From a virus, in IMG/VR virus record IMGVR_UViG_3300042430_000603, positions 1 to 57,103 of that record: a stretch of DNA of 57,103 bases; one strand, written 5' to 3'. Made by a program: the position numbers and the translations under genes. The notes below the pieces were generated by a model. The model saw only the letters and a program-made list of their open reading frames with translations. It did not search any database and had not been told where the DNA came from. Positions 18,507 through 30,900 of this stretch are shown piece after piece (the first letter of the stretch is position 1; the number at the start of each line of letters is the position of its first letter).

Positions 18507-19099
18507 TTCAATTTAGTACAACAGTTAGAAATATACTGTCTCAACCAACTATTGAGGCATTTTATTTAGTTGAGGTATATGTGTCTTCAGGTACAACATA
18601 TCGATCAACTACATATTATAGGGATGTAGTTATAACAAATAATTCTGTACCAGTTACTACATATTATAATGATGGCAAACTAGTACAAGTTGACAGTCCA
18701 AGATTGTCTTCTACCGTAGATAGAGAGTTATTTAAAATAAGCTTTGCAGATCCTACATTTACATTTGGTGCAAGTGTAGATTCAGGTTTAATCGGCAAAC
18801 TTGTAGATGTTAAGGTAGGTTTTGTAAATCAAACTACTAAACTTCCTGAGCTAGATATTGCTAATCTATTAACTGTATATCGTGGAAAAATAGATAGTAC
18901 CGAATATAGTATAAATACTAGTGTTACAGGTGAAGTTTTATTAAATGTTAGTTGCTCTAGTCCTATGAATGATCTTGATTTAACTAAATCTTTTTACACA
19001 ACTAAAGATGCTACCTTTGGTAGAGATTCTTCTGATACCTCATTTGATCAAATCTATGAGGGATCAGGTGTGCTACAGCTTAAATGGGGGAAGAAATAA
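18503..19099 (+). CDS. Tail tip/hub protein (DUF2163-like)
   Basis: The 198-residue protein has a layout like DUF2163 tail-tip proteins: a central beta domain with VYRGKIDSTEYSINTSVTGEVLLNVSCSSPMNDLDLT, and a C-terminus (RDSSDTSFDQIY) preceding the J-like protein. In lambda-type tips the matching proteins link the distal ring to the host-specificity protein. It ends TAATG, sharing one base with the next start. Family assignment is by pattern only. Confidence 0.6.
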   Translation: MIQFSTTVRNILSQPTIEAFYLVEVYVSSGTTYRSTTYYRDVVITNNSVPVTTYYNDGKLVQVDSPRLSSTVDRELFKISFADPTFTFGASVDSGLIGKLVDVKVGFVNQTTKLPELDIANLLTVYRGKIDSTEYSINTSVTGEVLLNVSCSSPMNDLDLTKSFYTTKDATFGRDSSDTSFDQIYEGSGVLQLKWGKK

Positions 19100-22000
19100 T
19101 GGCTATAACAATTGTAGCAGGAGTAGTGCTTACTGCTCAGATGGCTATTACACTAGCCTCAATAGCTTATCAAATAATTCAAGCTAGAAAAATGAAGAAA
19201 GCTGCTCAGGCAGCTGCTGATGCAAGAAAAGGGTATGAGTTAGTTGTAGAAGGTGAAGGGGTTACACTTCCAGTAGTATATGGAAGAGCTAAAGTTGGTG
19301 GAGTTAGATCTTACCATAATACTTCTAATAACTTTGTTATAGCTACTCCTAATTCTGATAAAATATTTTTAACTCCAGGATTTGATACTAATGTAGAAGG
19401 TAGAGCAAACGAATTTTTATTTTTCCAGCAAGCAATGTGTCAAGGTCCAATTAATGGAGTCTATGACATTGTAGTAGATGAATCAAGATACTTAGATGAT
19501 CCTGATCTATCAACTACTCAAACAACAACTACAAGTACTAATACTGGAACTGAACAAGATCCAAACTATCAATATTTTACATCTAATACTGTTAAGTCAG
19601 GGCTTAGAGTTGATATCCATTACGGTGATTTGCCAGTGGCTGATTCTGTGATGTCTGCAAATAATCCAGAAAGAGTAAGCTCAGTATTTACGCAGATTAA
19701 AGATCAAGTTGGATTGGCTTATGCTTCTGTCTGTATTAAACTAGATAGAGATGATCCAGCACTTAATGGTGTACCCACTTTACAATTTTTCCTTGAAGGT
19801 AAAAAAGTCAAAGATATTACTAGAGCTGGTAGTGTAGGCAGTTATACCTATTCAGTAGCCACAACTAGATCTTATTCTAATAATCCAGCATTATGTTTGC
19901 TAGATTATTTATTAGACGATACTGCTGGAAAAGGATTAGATACTAGTTTAATTGATTTAGAATCATTCTATAATGCTAAATTAATTTGTAATACTACTGT
20001 GTTACCAAATGCATCTATAGGTGGAAAGATATACAAGCCAACATTTAACCCTTTAGGTGCTGAAGGAGTTACTACAGGTAATACTAGAGCTATTAGACTC
20101 TATGAATGTAATGCAATTATTGATACACAGAAGCCATTAAGAGAAAATGTTGAATCTATCTTGTCAACAATGGGTGACGCAAGACTTATTTGGTCTGGTG
20201 GTAAATATAAATTAAGTTTACAATATCCAACAAGTAATAGTAATATTGTAGTTGCAAATACATTAACAGATGATGATTTAGTTATTGATGATAATGTAAG
20301 TATTAATTGGCCTAGCTCAAGTGAAAGATTAAACTTTTGTACAGTAAGATTTCATAATGAATCTGAAAACTTTAAGGAAGATACAGTATCTTGGCCTCCA
20401 AAAGAATCTGGTGTTTCATTAAGGGGTGTGGGCGGATTTAAATACCCAGACTCTGTAGATGATGCTTGGGATGATAGTGTAGGTGGTGTTTTGCTTAAGA
20501 AATATTCCGTATGGTCGAGCACTGCAAGTTCTTTTGATCAAACATGGAAATTCTTTGTAAAAGAAACAGGTTCATATACATTTGAATTTACAGGAGATAA
20601 TTCTGCAACTGCTTCTATAGCTACTACTACGGGTACAGTACTATACTCAGGCTCTGCTACAGATTGGAAAGCTATTACCACAGGTACAGTAAGCTTAACT
20701 AAGGATACTGAATACAGAATTAGACTAACTGCTCAGGATTCTGGTGGAAGTGGAAAAGGAATTGCTGGAAAATTATCTAAAGGTTCATTTGTACATTGGA
20801 CTACTAGATCTGATAATTACACTAGCCTAGTATCTATTAATAATAATAATGCAGTTTATACTGCTATGAAACTAGAAGATAATGATTTAGACTTAGAGAC
20901 TGATATATTTGCTGATGGTATTACAGACTATTACCATGCATTAGCTAAAGCAGAAGAACTTGTAAGAACAAGTAGGACAGCATTTGGAATAAGATTTAAA
21001 TATGTAATTAAAGATAAGTTCTTAGAGCCAGGTGATTTTATTAAGTTATCTAGTCAAACACTTAAACTAGGTGTTGATATTGATTTATATTTAAGAGTTA
21101 ATGAAGTAAAAATTACGGATGAAGCAGTATGTGAAGTAAATGCTACTAGGTTTGATTATACACAATTGGCATGGAATGTAGATGATAACGAGTATATCAA
21201 AGCAATTAATGTTTACTCCTTTGAATTTGGTAAACCCTCTAATTTAATTTACATAGCACAAACAGCTCAAATTTTAAATTCTTCAGGAAGATTAGAATGG
21301 ACTAAAGTACCTGATGAATCTCAACTAGATTGTTATATCACATACTATCATTTCCCTGGTAATGTTACAGGCGGAGGAGAGGTGATCTGGACTGAATTAG
21401 GTCGTACAACAGATACTCAATATATATTACCTCCATTAACGTTAGATCAAACAATATTTGGTGTAAGAGCAATAAGTAAGGGTGGTAAACTATCTGATAT
21501 TGCTGTAACTAATGTAGTCTCACCAATTTTTGCTACTGCATTCTCAGGTAAATCAGTTAAATTAAAGGCTAGTGGAAGAGCTTTTGTGAAGCAAGCTAAT
21601 AGTAGCGTAGTTGCTCCAACAGCAATTTTATTTTCAGTAAATGTAACTGGATTTGATGCTCCTACTTATAAATGGTATATTAACGAGGTTTTACAAGCTG
21701 GCCAAACATCAGCTACATTTAGTGTACCTAGTTTTATTGATGTCCCAACTAAAGATATTAAAGTTAGAGTAACTGAAGGAATAACTACTACATTCTTAGA
21801 GGACTTTGAAACAGTCTATTATATTAATGCAGGTTCTGACTCTTATGCTATCGGTTTATCTGAAGCAGCCTTAAATTTAACTTGTGATTCAAATGGAGTA
21901 CCAGAAGCAGGCCAGTTACCTCAATCTATAAATATTGATGTTTATAAAGGAGCTACTCCTGTTACAGAAGGTATCGTATATACATTAAATCCAGTTGGTT

Positions 22001-24555
22001 GTACACTACAAAGTAATACAACTACAAATGGTATATTCACAGTTACTGCAGTGGCAGATCCATATGCTAGAGTAGATATTGATGCTACTATCACAGCTGC
22101 AAGCTTAACATTAAGTATTACATTAAGAATAGCTAAGTCTACTGCTGCAGCTACTAGGATTGTTACATTAGACCCTGATAGATTAGGTTTTGTTTATCCT
22201 GCTAACTCTAATACCCCAGATCAAGCTTCAATCAATGTGTATGCTAGAGAGGAAGCGTTTGATGACCCCCGTTATGTATGGGAAGTTGATGGCGCTACTC
22301 CCGCTGGTGTAACTCTTACAACTAGTATGATAACTTTAGCTGCATTTCCTAGTGGAGAAACTAGAAATATTAATGTAGAAGTTTATGAAGCTGCTGACTC
22401 AGGAATTAGACGTTTTGATAATGTTACAATTTATAGTGTTAAAGATGGTAGTAGTGCATATAATTTTGACTATGTAGATGCTAATAGAACAATTGGTTGT
22501 GATCCTACAGGAGCAATACTTCCTGACTTCCTATCTCTTATAATGACTCCGTTGTTATTTCGTGGTAGTGCTGGAATTGCTAACACTGTTACAACTCCCC
22601 CTAATACAAATACAGTATTGTTTTCTATTGTCTCTGGTTCAAATATTAATATAGATGCAACAGTAGATCCTAGCACAGGTGTAGTAACTGTAAATAGTTT
22701 CACAGGACCTCTTACGTCTAGAGTTGGGTACGCAACAGTTAGAGCTGTAGTTGCATCTGACGGTTCTATTCATGAGAAAAAGATTGTAATTAATAAAGCC
22801 GCTGATGGCGCTGATGGATTGGATGCTCCTGTAGTAAATCTTACCTCTGATGGTATTGCGTTTGTACAACCAAAAAATACAACAGCATTAACTGATGTTT
22901 TCCCTAATACGATTACTTTTACTGCTGTTGCTGAAGGTGTAACTTCTGCTAGATACACTTGGTTTGTAGATGGACAACAAGTAGTTCCAGTTGGTACAAC
23001 ATCTACTTATTCCTTAACAAGATATATTGGTCAACCAAAATTAGTCAAGGTAGTTGTAACTTCATCTACAGATGCTACTATAAATGTATACGATCAAATA
23101 ACTGTATTTTCTATTAAAGATGGAGATGATAGCTACAATGCTACACTCACAAATGAAAATAAAACTATTCGTTATACCGCAGCTGGAGTCTTATCTCCAA
23201 GTAATCAACTACCATTTTTTACTAATATGCAAGTTGCTAGAGGTGCCTCTTACATAACTTCTGGTTTAACTTTTTATATAGATCCTGCTATTACCCCAAC
23301 AAATCTTTCAGTTGAAATTGGAGAATACACTGGTCTTGTAAAAGTTACAAATATTACTGCAGATGTAGGTAAAGCAACATTTATTGCTAAATTAGGTGCT
23401 ACTATTATAGGTAGAAAAGAATTAATTGTTAACAAGAGTGTTGATGGTAAAGATGGAATAGATGGAGTAACACCTTATACTGGTTGGCTCACTAATGATA
23501 GCCAAGGTTTACCTTCAAATGAAACAGGTGTAGTGACCTCTTATCAAGAGGCTAAAGGTCAATTCTTAGTAACTAAAGATGGCGTAGCAGCTACTGGTGT
23601 AACTTATCATTATGACACTAGCACTGGATTTGATACTCCTCCTGCAGCCCCAAACTCCCTTGGAATGTATGAAATTACTTCAGGAATTAGTAGTTCTCCT
23701 TCTGTTAATGTGGCTTCAGTAACATATATAGCTAAAGTAGATGGAGTTGAAGTTGCTAAAAAGGTATTTTCATTAACTAAAATGAAATCTAGTTCTATTT
23801 ACAAGATATCACCTAGTGCTAATAGCTTAATATATGATACTACATTGCTAACCTATTCACCTACTAGTTTAACCTTTAATGCTGAAGTAAAATCTGGTAA
23901 TAGTGCTTATGCTAATTATGCTGGTAAAATTGAGATCCAAGGAAGTGCAGATGGTAGTTCATGGACAACTATTAGCGCTGCAAGTGATCCTACTAATTCT
24001 AAATCTATACCAGTAAATAGCAGTACTGTACCTCTAACTACAAAATTTGTAAGAGGTGTATTGTATTTAAGTGGTACTAACTCACAAGTTGACTCACAAA
24101 CTGTACCCCTATTGCAAACTGCAAAAGGTAGTAAAGGCGACGAGGGTAAAAAGGGCTTAAGAGGTATTGCTGTATTAACTTGGGCTGTAGCTTTTGACTC
24201 ATCTGCAAGTCCTGCTACAATTGCGACTGCATGTCAAGCTGCTTTAACCAATGCATACCCTGTAACAGAAACATCACCTATAGATAATCAAACCCCTAGA
24301 GCTGGGGATAGGGTTACTTTATTCAATCAATCTGCAAAATATTCTAAAACATATTTGTACAATGGAAGTGGTTGGGGTGAAGTTGCATTATATGTAGATG
24401 GTAGTGCGGTAGTAACTGGTACTATTTCTACTTCAGCTTTAGCAATCGGTAATACATCTGGAGCCAATAGAATATTGTTAACTGATAGCCAAATATTAGT
24501 TTATGGATCAAGTAGTAGTTTACCTAGGGTTATTATAGGTAACTTAGCAATTTAA
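19099..24555 (+). CDS. Tail tip attachment (gpJ-like) host-specificity protein
   Basis: The 1,818-residue protein opens with a hydrophobic helix, then GEGVTLPVVYGRAKVGGVRSYHN and EFLFFQQAMCQGPINGVYDI, typical of J-like tail tip proteins. The middle has fibronectin/Ig-like strands and repeated Ig-like modules ending FVDGQQ or EVDGATP. The C-terminus has a short collagen-like KGSKGDEGKKGLRG and a terminal GTISTSALAIGN segment as in J tails. The ATG at 19099, after GGGGGAAG, is preferred over an in-frame ATG 15 bases upstream. It should form the central hub and spike that contacts the receptor. Confidence 0.8.
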   Translation: MAITIVAGVVLTAQMAITLASIAYQIIQARKMKKAAQAAADARKGYELVVEGEGVTLPVVYGRAKVGGVRSYHNTSNNFVIATPNSDKIFLTPGFDTNVEGRANEFLFFQQAMCQGPINGVYDIVVDESRYLDDPDLSTTQTTTTSTNTGTEQDPNYQYFTSNTVKSGLRVDIHYGDLPVADSVMSANNPERVSSVFTQIKDQVGLAYASVCIKLDRDDPALNGVPTLQFFLEGKKVKDITRAGSVGSYTYSVATTRSYSNNPALCLLDYLLDDTAGKGLDTSLIDLESFYNAKLICNTTVLPNASIGGKIYKPTFNPLGAEGVTTGNTRAIRLYECNAIIDTQKPLRENVESILSTMGDARLIWSGGKYKLSLQYPTSNSNIVVANTLTDDDLVIDDNVSINWPSSSERLNFCTVRFHNESENFKEDTVSWPPKESGVSLRGVGGFKYPDSVDDAWDDSVGGVLLKKYSVWSSTASSFDQTWKFFVKETGSYTFEFTGDNSATASIATTTGTVLYSGSATDWKAITTGTVSLTKDTEYRIRLTAQDSGGSGKGIAGKLSKGSFVHWTTRSDNYTSLVSINNNNAVYTAMKLEDNDLDLETDIFADGITDYYHALAKAEELVRTSRTAFGIRFKYVIKDKFLEPGDFIKLSSQTLKLGVDIDLYLRVNEVKITDEAVCEVNATRFDYTQLAWNVDDNEYIKAINVYSFEFGKPSNLIYIAQTAQILNSSGRLEWTKVPDESQLDCYITYYHFPGNVTGGGEVIWTELGRTTDTQYILPPLTLDQTIFGVRAISKGGKLSDIAVTNVVSPIFATAFSGKSVKLKASGRAFVKQANSSVVAPTAILFSVNVTGFDAPTYKWYINEVLQAGQTSATFSVPSFIDVPTKDIKVRVTEGITTTFLEDFETVYYINAGSDSYAIGLSEAALNLTCDSNGVPEAGQLPQSINIDVYKGATPVTEGIVYTLNPVGCTLQSNTTTNGIFTVTAVADPYARVDIDATITAASLTLSITLRIAKSTAAATRIVTLDPDRLGFVYPANSNTPDQASINVYAREEAFDDPRYVWEVDGATPAGVTLTTSMITLAAFPSGETRNINVEVYEAADSGIRRFDNVTIYSVKDGSSAYNFDYVDANRTIGCDPTGAILPDFLSLIMTPLLFRGSAGIANTVTTPPNTNTVLFSIVSGSNINIDATVDPSTGVVTVNSFTGPLTSRVGYATVRAVVASDGSIHEKKIVINKAADGADGLDAPVVNLTSDGIAFVQPKNTTALTDVFPNTITFTAVAEGVTSARYTWFVDGQQVVPVGTTSTYSLTRYIGQPKLVKVVVTSSTDATINVYDQITVFSIKDGDDSYNATLTNENKTIRYTAAGVLSPSNQLPFFTNMQVARGASYITSGLTFYIDPAITPTNLSVEIGEYTGLVKVTNITADVGKATFIAKLGATIIGRKELIVNKSVDGKDGIDGVTPYTGWLTNDSQGLPSNETGVVTSYQEAKGQFLVTKDGVAATGVTYHYDTSTGFDTPPAAPNSLGMYEITSGISSSPSVNVASVTYIAKVDGVEVAKKVFSLTKMKSSSIYKISPSANSLIYDTTLLTYSPTSLTFNAEVKSGNSAYANYAGKIEIQGSADGSSWTTISAASDPTNSKSIPVNSSTVPLTTKFVRGVLYLSGTNSQVDSQTVPLLQTAKGSKGDEGKKGLRGIAVLTWAVAFDSSASPATIATACQAALTNAYPVTETSPIDNQTPRAGDRVTLFNQSAKYSKTYLYNGSGWGEVALYVDGSAVVTGTISTSALAIGNTSGANRILLTDSQILVYGSSSSLPRVIIGNLAI

Positions 24556-24571
24556 AATTTAGGAGAAAAGT

Positions 24572-24925
24572 ATGGCATATGGAATGAGAACATATAATGA
24601 GTCTGGTGGAATAGAATTTGATTCTACTAGTTACGGTGGAATACCTATTGGTATGTTAGACCTTTCAACAAGTGCAATTTCTAGTAACCCAACTATAATC
24701 ACTTATCCACAACATGTGGGTAGAAGACTAACAGTTGTACCTTTAATTTCTGGGGACTATTTATATAAGGTTTTTGGACCTTGGGATGGTCCTGGAACTC
24801 CTGGAGCTACTATTGGTAACTACCCACAACTTAGTTATTGGTCCGTTAACCCAGACTTTTCTCCTACTATTGCAACCCATGGTTTTGAAAAGAAGCCAAC
24901 TAAAATATTGGTACTACTAAAATGA
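24572..24925 (+). CDS. Small tail tip-associated protein, paralogous to the start of the next gene
   Basis: The 117-residue protein starts YGMRTYNESGGIEFDSTSYG. The next gene starts YGFKFFNDSSELVIDNE and has a further copy, YGARLFNSSDQCVFDT, so the three are related modules. Short proteins with this opening often follow J-like genes in phages. It probably decorates the tail tip. It overlaps the following start by four bases (ATGA). Confidence 0.55.
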   Translation: MAYGMRTYNESGGIEFDSTSYGGIPIGMLDLSTSAISSNPTIITYPQHVGRRLTVVPLISGDYLYKVFGPWDGPGTPGATIGNYPQLSYWSVNPDFSPTIATHGFEKKPTKILVLLK

Positions 24926-27900
24926 GTTATGGTTTTAAATTTTTTAATGATTCTTCTGAATTAGTTATTGACAATGAAATTGTAAAACCCTGGTTTGTCG
25001 GAAGGGCTAGTTTTGCTGCTGCAGAAATATCCTCTGAGATTCCAGCGTTTTCTTATACACATGGTGATAATGTTACCAGAAATTATTCTGTTTATCGTAT
25101 TACATATAGTCCTCCAAATGTAACTAATGGAGTATTTTATATTTCATTGCCATCTGATACTATATATAACAAAGCTTATAATGTAACAAATCCATTTTAT
25201 TCAGGTAATCAAAGTATTTACATATATGCAGCAGTAAATACAAATTATCTCCCAGTACCAGATGATATCCCTGAAGTATATTGTTTCAGTCTCGGGCAGA
25301 TAACAACTGCAGGTTCTGGTTATGGTGCTAGATTATTCAATAGTTCTGATCAATGTGTATTTGACACAACAAAGTCACATCTAAAAATAGAGCCAATAAG
25401 TAGTATTAATTTTGATGCTTTTGTACAACCTAATGGTGGACAAGAATATATTATACCCGCTGTAGACTATCCTGCATATTTCTTACCAAATTTAGATGTT
25501 AATAAATTAACTTATTTAGATAGTTCATACTTTAAAAGAGAAAGGTATTTATCCTTTTTTAATCAAAGTGGTGGTTACCTATCTTCTTGGATGCCTAGGA
25601 TAACTGAAGAAGTTAAATCTGGAAACTTAGGATTTACTGGATCTAGATTTTTTAATGCTTCAACTAGATCTAGTTCAATTAAAAGTATATTACCTGATAG
25701 TATAGATCATAATCCATTATATATTAATGCTCTAACTCATTCTCCAGGCTATATTGGAGGAACATTTCCAGCTGCAAGTTATACTTTAATTTTAAGTACT
25801 AATACAGCTCAAGAACAAGAGGGAAATCTCGCTGTTATTCAGTGCGATGTAACCACTGTTAATGTTCCTACTGGCAGACAATTAAGATATACTCTGTCTG
25901 GCACTGGCGTAACTGCTTCAGATTTTAATGATGGATTAACAGGAACTTTCACAATAAGTAATAGTACGTCTAGATTTTTTCTTGTAGTTTCATCTGATAA
26001 TATATTTGAGCAAACAGAAACAGTTACTGTAACAATTACAAATATTGATGGAACTGCTCTAGTTGGTACAGCACAGCAATTTAGTCTTAAAAATACAAAG
26101 TTTTATAACTTGTCAACGTTTCCAGCAAATGTAACAAGCATTAATGAAGGTGAATATGTTGCGGTTACATTAAATACTTTAGAGAGTTCAACTTCTCCTA
26201 GAGTAGTAAACTATACACTCTCTCAGGTACCTAGCTCAGTAGGGGCCACGGATCAACCCTTTGATGCTAACGATTGGCTAGATACTGTTACACTAGGTAG
26301 TGGGGCTACTGTAGTTGCTAATAGATTTACACTCCCTGCCAATACTACTACCCCTGGTGCATCAATAGTCTTTAGAGCCAAAAATGATTTTAGAGTAGAT
26401 GGCCCTAAAAAATTAAGACTAAGTATTGATGATAATCCAGCTATATTTGTTGAATTTACTGTTAATGATACTTCATTAGAGTATAGTTGGTCTATATCAG
26501 GTCCAAACACTATTAACGAAGGTATTGAGTATACATATGATGTAACTACATCAGCTCCAACTGGTACTAGGGCAATTATTGGATTAACAGCTATTACAGG
26601 TGCATCTGAGGATGATATTGCTCAGATTAATGGAATAAATTATGTTTCAGGTGATACATATTATGTTAATACTACGAGTGGTTTAGGTTCTTTTACTCTT
26701 AAATTTAAAGCAGATTTAAAGACCGAGGGAGATGAATCTTTTACAATATTTTTAGATAAAGATATGCCAATACCGAGAACTAGATTAGCAGATCTTGGTT
26801 TTAATGTTTCTTTAAAAGATACTTCACTTACTCCTATTAATTGGTCATTTAGTAAAGTAACTGGTAATCCAACTACTGCTTTAGTACGAGAAGGTACTAA
26901 TATGGTTGTTAGAATTCAGAGTACTAATGTACCCACTTATCCTTATACAATTTATTATCGAATTGCCCCTGGTAATGGCACTCTTGATACTGATACTAAC
27001 TTTACAACAGGTTCAGTAATAGCTTTTAATGTTACATCAGTAGATCAGCAAGTATTGTTTCAAATAAAAGAAGATAATATTACAGAAGGTACAGAGACCT
27101 TTCAAATAACTTTTTATAGAGATGCTGCTGGTACTGATATTATTACTGGGTTAGAATGGCAAATTATAGATGCTATTTCTGTAGAGAGAAGTTTAGGTTT
27201 TGTAGTAGAAGGTCAAACTCAAACTCTCACGATAAAGCCTAATTACCTAAGCTATCCTTATACTGTTTATGGAGAAATAACTGGAGGAAATGCTAATTTA
27301 ACTAGTGCAGATTTTATTAGTGGCACTCTATTAACAGAGACAGTATTAAATAATGATAATCCAGTTACATTAACTTTTACTGGTGTAGAAGACTATACTG
27401 TAGAAGGTTTATTTGGAGAAGTTGTATTCTTTGATATGTATTCTGATCCAGCAAGAACTGTACCTATTGGTAATTCTATATCTTGGACAATGGGAGATCC
27501 TCAGTATGTTTTCTCGAGATCTTTTGCTTCTGTAAATGAGGGTTCAAATCAAGTTATTACTATCAGTACAAACGCAGTATTACCAAAAATATTGTACGGT
27601 AAAATGACTGGTACAAACATTACTTCTTCAGACTTTAGCTCTCCACCTAACTCTACAACATTTGAGTGGAACATAACTGCTACTGGACAAACTATTGGTT
27701 TAACAATGGCTCCAGATTTAACTACAGAAACTAATCCTGAATTAGTAACTCTAACTTTTTATCATGATACTTCATTTACTAACCAAGCAGGAAATACAGT
27801 AACATGGGATATAGCGGATACTTCTAAAACACCACCACCTTCCTGGTCTTTCGTAAGAGATCCAAATACAGCTACTGTAGATGAAGGTGTATCTGTGACT

Positions 27901-30900
27901 GTAACAGCTAACAGTAGTTTTATACCTTCTTATACTAATCTCTCAATATATTATAAGATTACTGGCACTGGAATTACAACTGAAGACTTTAATTTAAATG
28001 CACTACAAGGTAGTTGGGTGATAGAGGATAGTTCTGAAGAAATTACGTTCCTAATTCAAGCAGATCAACTTACAGAAGGTACTGACTCATTAGTAATAAC
28101 ATTTTACTCTGATTCAAATTATACTACTACTATTGGAAATCAACTTTCTTTTAGTATTGGAGATACGTCAAAGACTACTTGGACTTTTGCTAGAATACCA
28201 GCAACTGGTACAATAGATGAAGGCCAACCTATTTCATTTACTGCTACTCCAAGTAATCCATTAGCCCCAAATATTACAATCTATTATTGGTTAAATGGAA
28301 CTAATATAACAACAGGAGATTTTACTTCTGCTTCTTTAGAGGGTAGCTTTAATAGTAATACAGGTCTTATCCTTACTATGAGAGAGGATTTATTTACGGA
28401 ACCTTTTGCAGAAGTAGCAGGAATTACCTTTTATTCAGACTCTAATAGAACTATTACAATAGGTAACCCATTAAGTTGGAATATTGGGGATACCTCTAAG
28501 ACACCCCCATCTTATAGCTTATCAGTATCTGAAACATCAGTAGATGAAGGTTCTAACTTCTCATTTACTATTGATAGTGCCAATGTACTAACATATCCTT
28601 TTACAGCATATTATAAATTATCTGGCACTGGTATAACAGTAGATGATACTAGTTTTGATCCTATATTAGGATCTGTAAATGTTCCAGGACCAAGTGTATC
28701 TTTTGATATCGATGTTACAGCTGACCAATATACTGAAGGAAATGAAACATTAACTTTTACTATTTATTCAGATTCTAATAGGACAATTCAATTAGGTAGT
28801 CCAGTATCTATTGTGTTAGCGGATGCTTCTAAAACGACTTGGAGCTTTGCTAGAATACCAGCTACTGGTTCTATTAATGAAACTGGGACTAACAAATCAA
28901 TCGCATTTACAGCTACCCCAAGCAATCCTGCACAAGCACCAATTACAGTTTACTATTGGTTAAAAAGTGTAACTGGTACTATCCTTGATGGAGATTTTGA
29001 TCCAGCTGGTACATTAGGCAGCTTCACATCTAATACTGGTTTAACTATAACTATGGCGGCAGATACTGCTACTGAAGGTCCAGAAACAGTAGAGATAAGC
29101 TTCTATAGTAATAGTACTAGAAGTATTCAAATTGGTAATACATTAGTTTGGGATGTTAATGATACTTCTTTAAATGCACCTTATTATAGCGTAGAATTTT
29201 CTTCTCCTAATATTAGTAATAATAGTGTAAACGAAGGTTTAGCTATTGATTTTTCTGTAAGTAGCAGTTATATACCTCTATATCCAGTTACAATATATTA
29301 TAAACTTACTGGTACTGGTATTACAGCTTTAGATACTAATTATGCTCTTTCTGGTCCAATTGTGCTTACAAGTGCATTTACTTCTTATGCGGTAAATATT
29401 TTAGCAGACCAATTAACTGAAAATTCAGAAACATTAACTGTTTCTATATACTCAGATGCTGCACTTACTACCCAAATTGGTAATACTGCATCTGTAATAC
29501 TAAATGATACTTCTAAAACAACTTGGTCATTTACTAGAAGTCCAGCTACAGGGTCAATACCAGAAGGTCAATTTATTTCTTTCTTTGCACAACCAAGTAA
29601 TGCAAGTTCTTCAGCAATAACAGTTTACTATGGTATAACAGGTATTTTAGCAAGCGATCTATCTTCTGGATCATTAACTGGAAGTTTTAATTCGGCTGAT
29701 GGAAAAGATATACTTATATATGCAGACACTTTCACAGACGGTAGTAATGAAACAGCAACTATTACTTTCTATTCTGATTCAAATAGAACTGTCCAAATTG
29801 GTAATACTCTTAGTTGGGTAATTGAGGATACCTCAAAATCACCTCCTTCATATAGGATATCTTTATATGATACCGATGAAACGTATACCAGTACATTAGA
29901 TGAAGGGTATCCTACATGGATAAGAATACAGAGTGCTGATATTCCTTCTTATCCTCAAAAAGTATATTATAGAGCATTAGGTACAGGTGTTAATACTTCT
30001 GATACAGATTTAGTAACTACTAATACTACTGGAGGTATAGATGGAGAATTTGATTTACTAAGTTCAAATTTTATTAAAGTATTTAGTCCCTTATCAGACC
30101 AACTTACTGAAAATACAGAAACATTAGTATTTAAGTTTTATACACTACCAACTAGGTTACCAGCAAATCAAATAAAGTTTGGACCTACAGTTTATGATCC
30201 TGAAACTGGGCTAGTAGGCCCTCTTTCTAAGTTAACTCTTACTGTAAATGATATTTCTCAGACTACTTGGTCATTTACCAGAGCACCTATTGATCCTGTA
30301 AAGATTAAAGAAACGGGTACTCCTAGCAGTATACAAATTTCTGCTACTCCAAGTAATCCTGCTCAATCTCCTGTAGTTTTCTATTATACTATTATAGGAA
30401 TAGAAGCTTCGGATCTTACTTCAGGTTCTTTAACTGGTAGCTTTGTTAGTAGTGCTGGTCCAAGTATTGCAATGGCAGCTGATAGTAAAACAGAGGGAGA
30501 TGAGACTGCTGTTATTTCTTTCTATAAAGATGCTGCTAAAACAGTATCGGCTGGAAACTCACTTAGTTGGGTAATTGACGATACTTCAGTAGGTGCTCCT
30601 ACCTATAGCTGGACTGCTTCTCCTTTTACTGTTGATGAAGGAGCCAATGTTACTATAAGCTGGTCATTTGGAAATATACCAGACTCGATGTTACCTTTTA
30701 CAATCTATTGGCAAATTAGTGGAACTAATATTACGGCAAATGATACAGCTGAACAAGCGTTACAAGGCTCATTTACTATACCTGCTCGTACTGGAAGTTT
30801 TACTTTAGGAATGACTGCAGATTTGTTTACTGAGGGTACAGAAACTGTCACTGGTACTTTCTACACTAATGCTGCTAGAACTATTCAAGCAGGTAATTCA

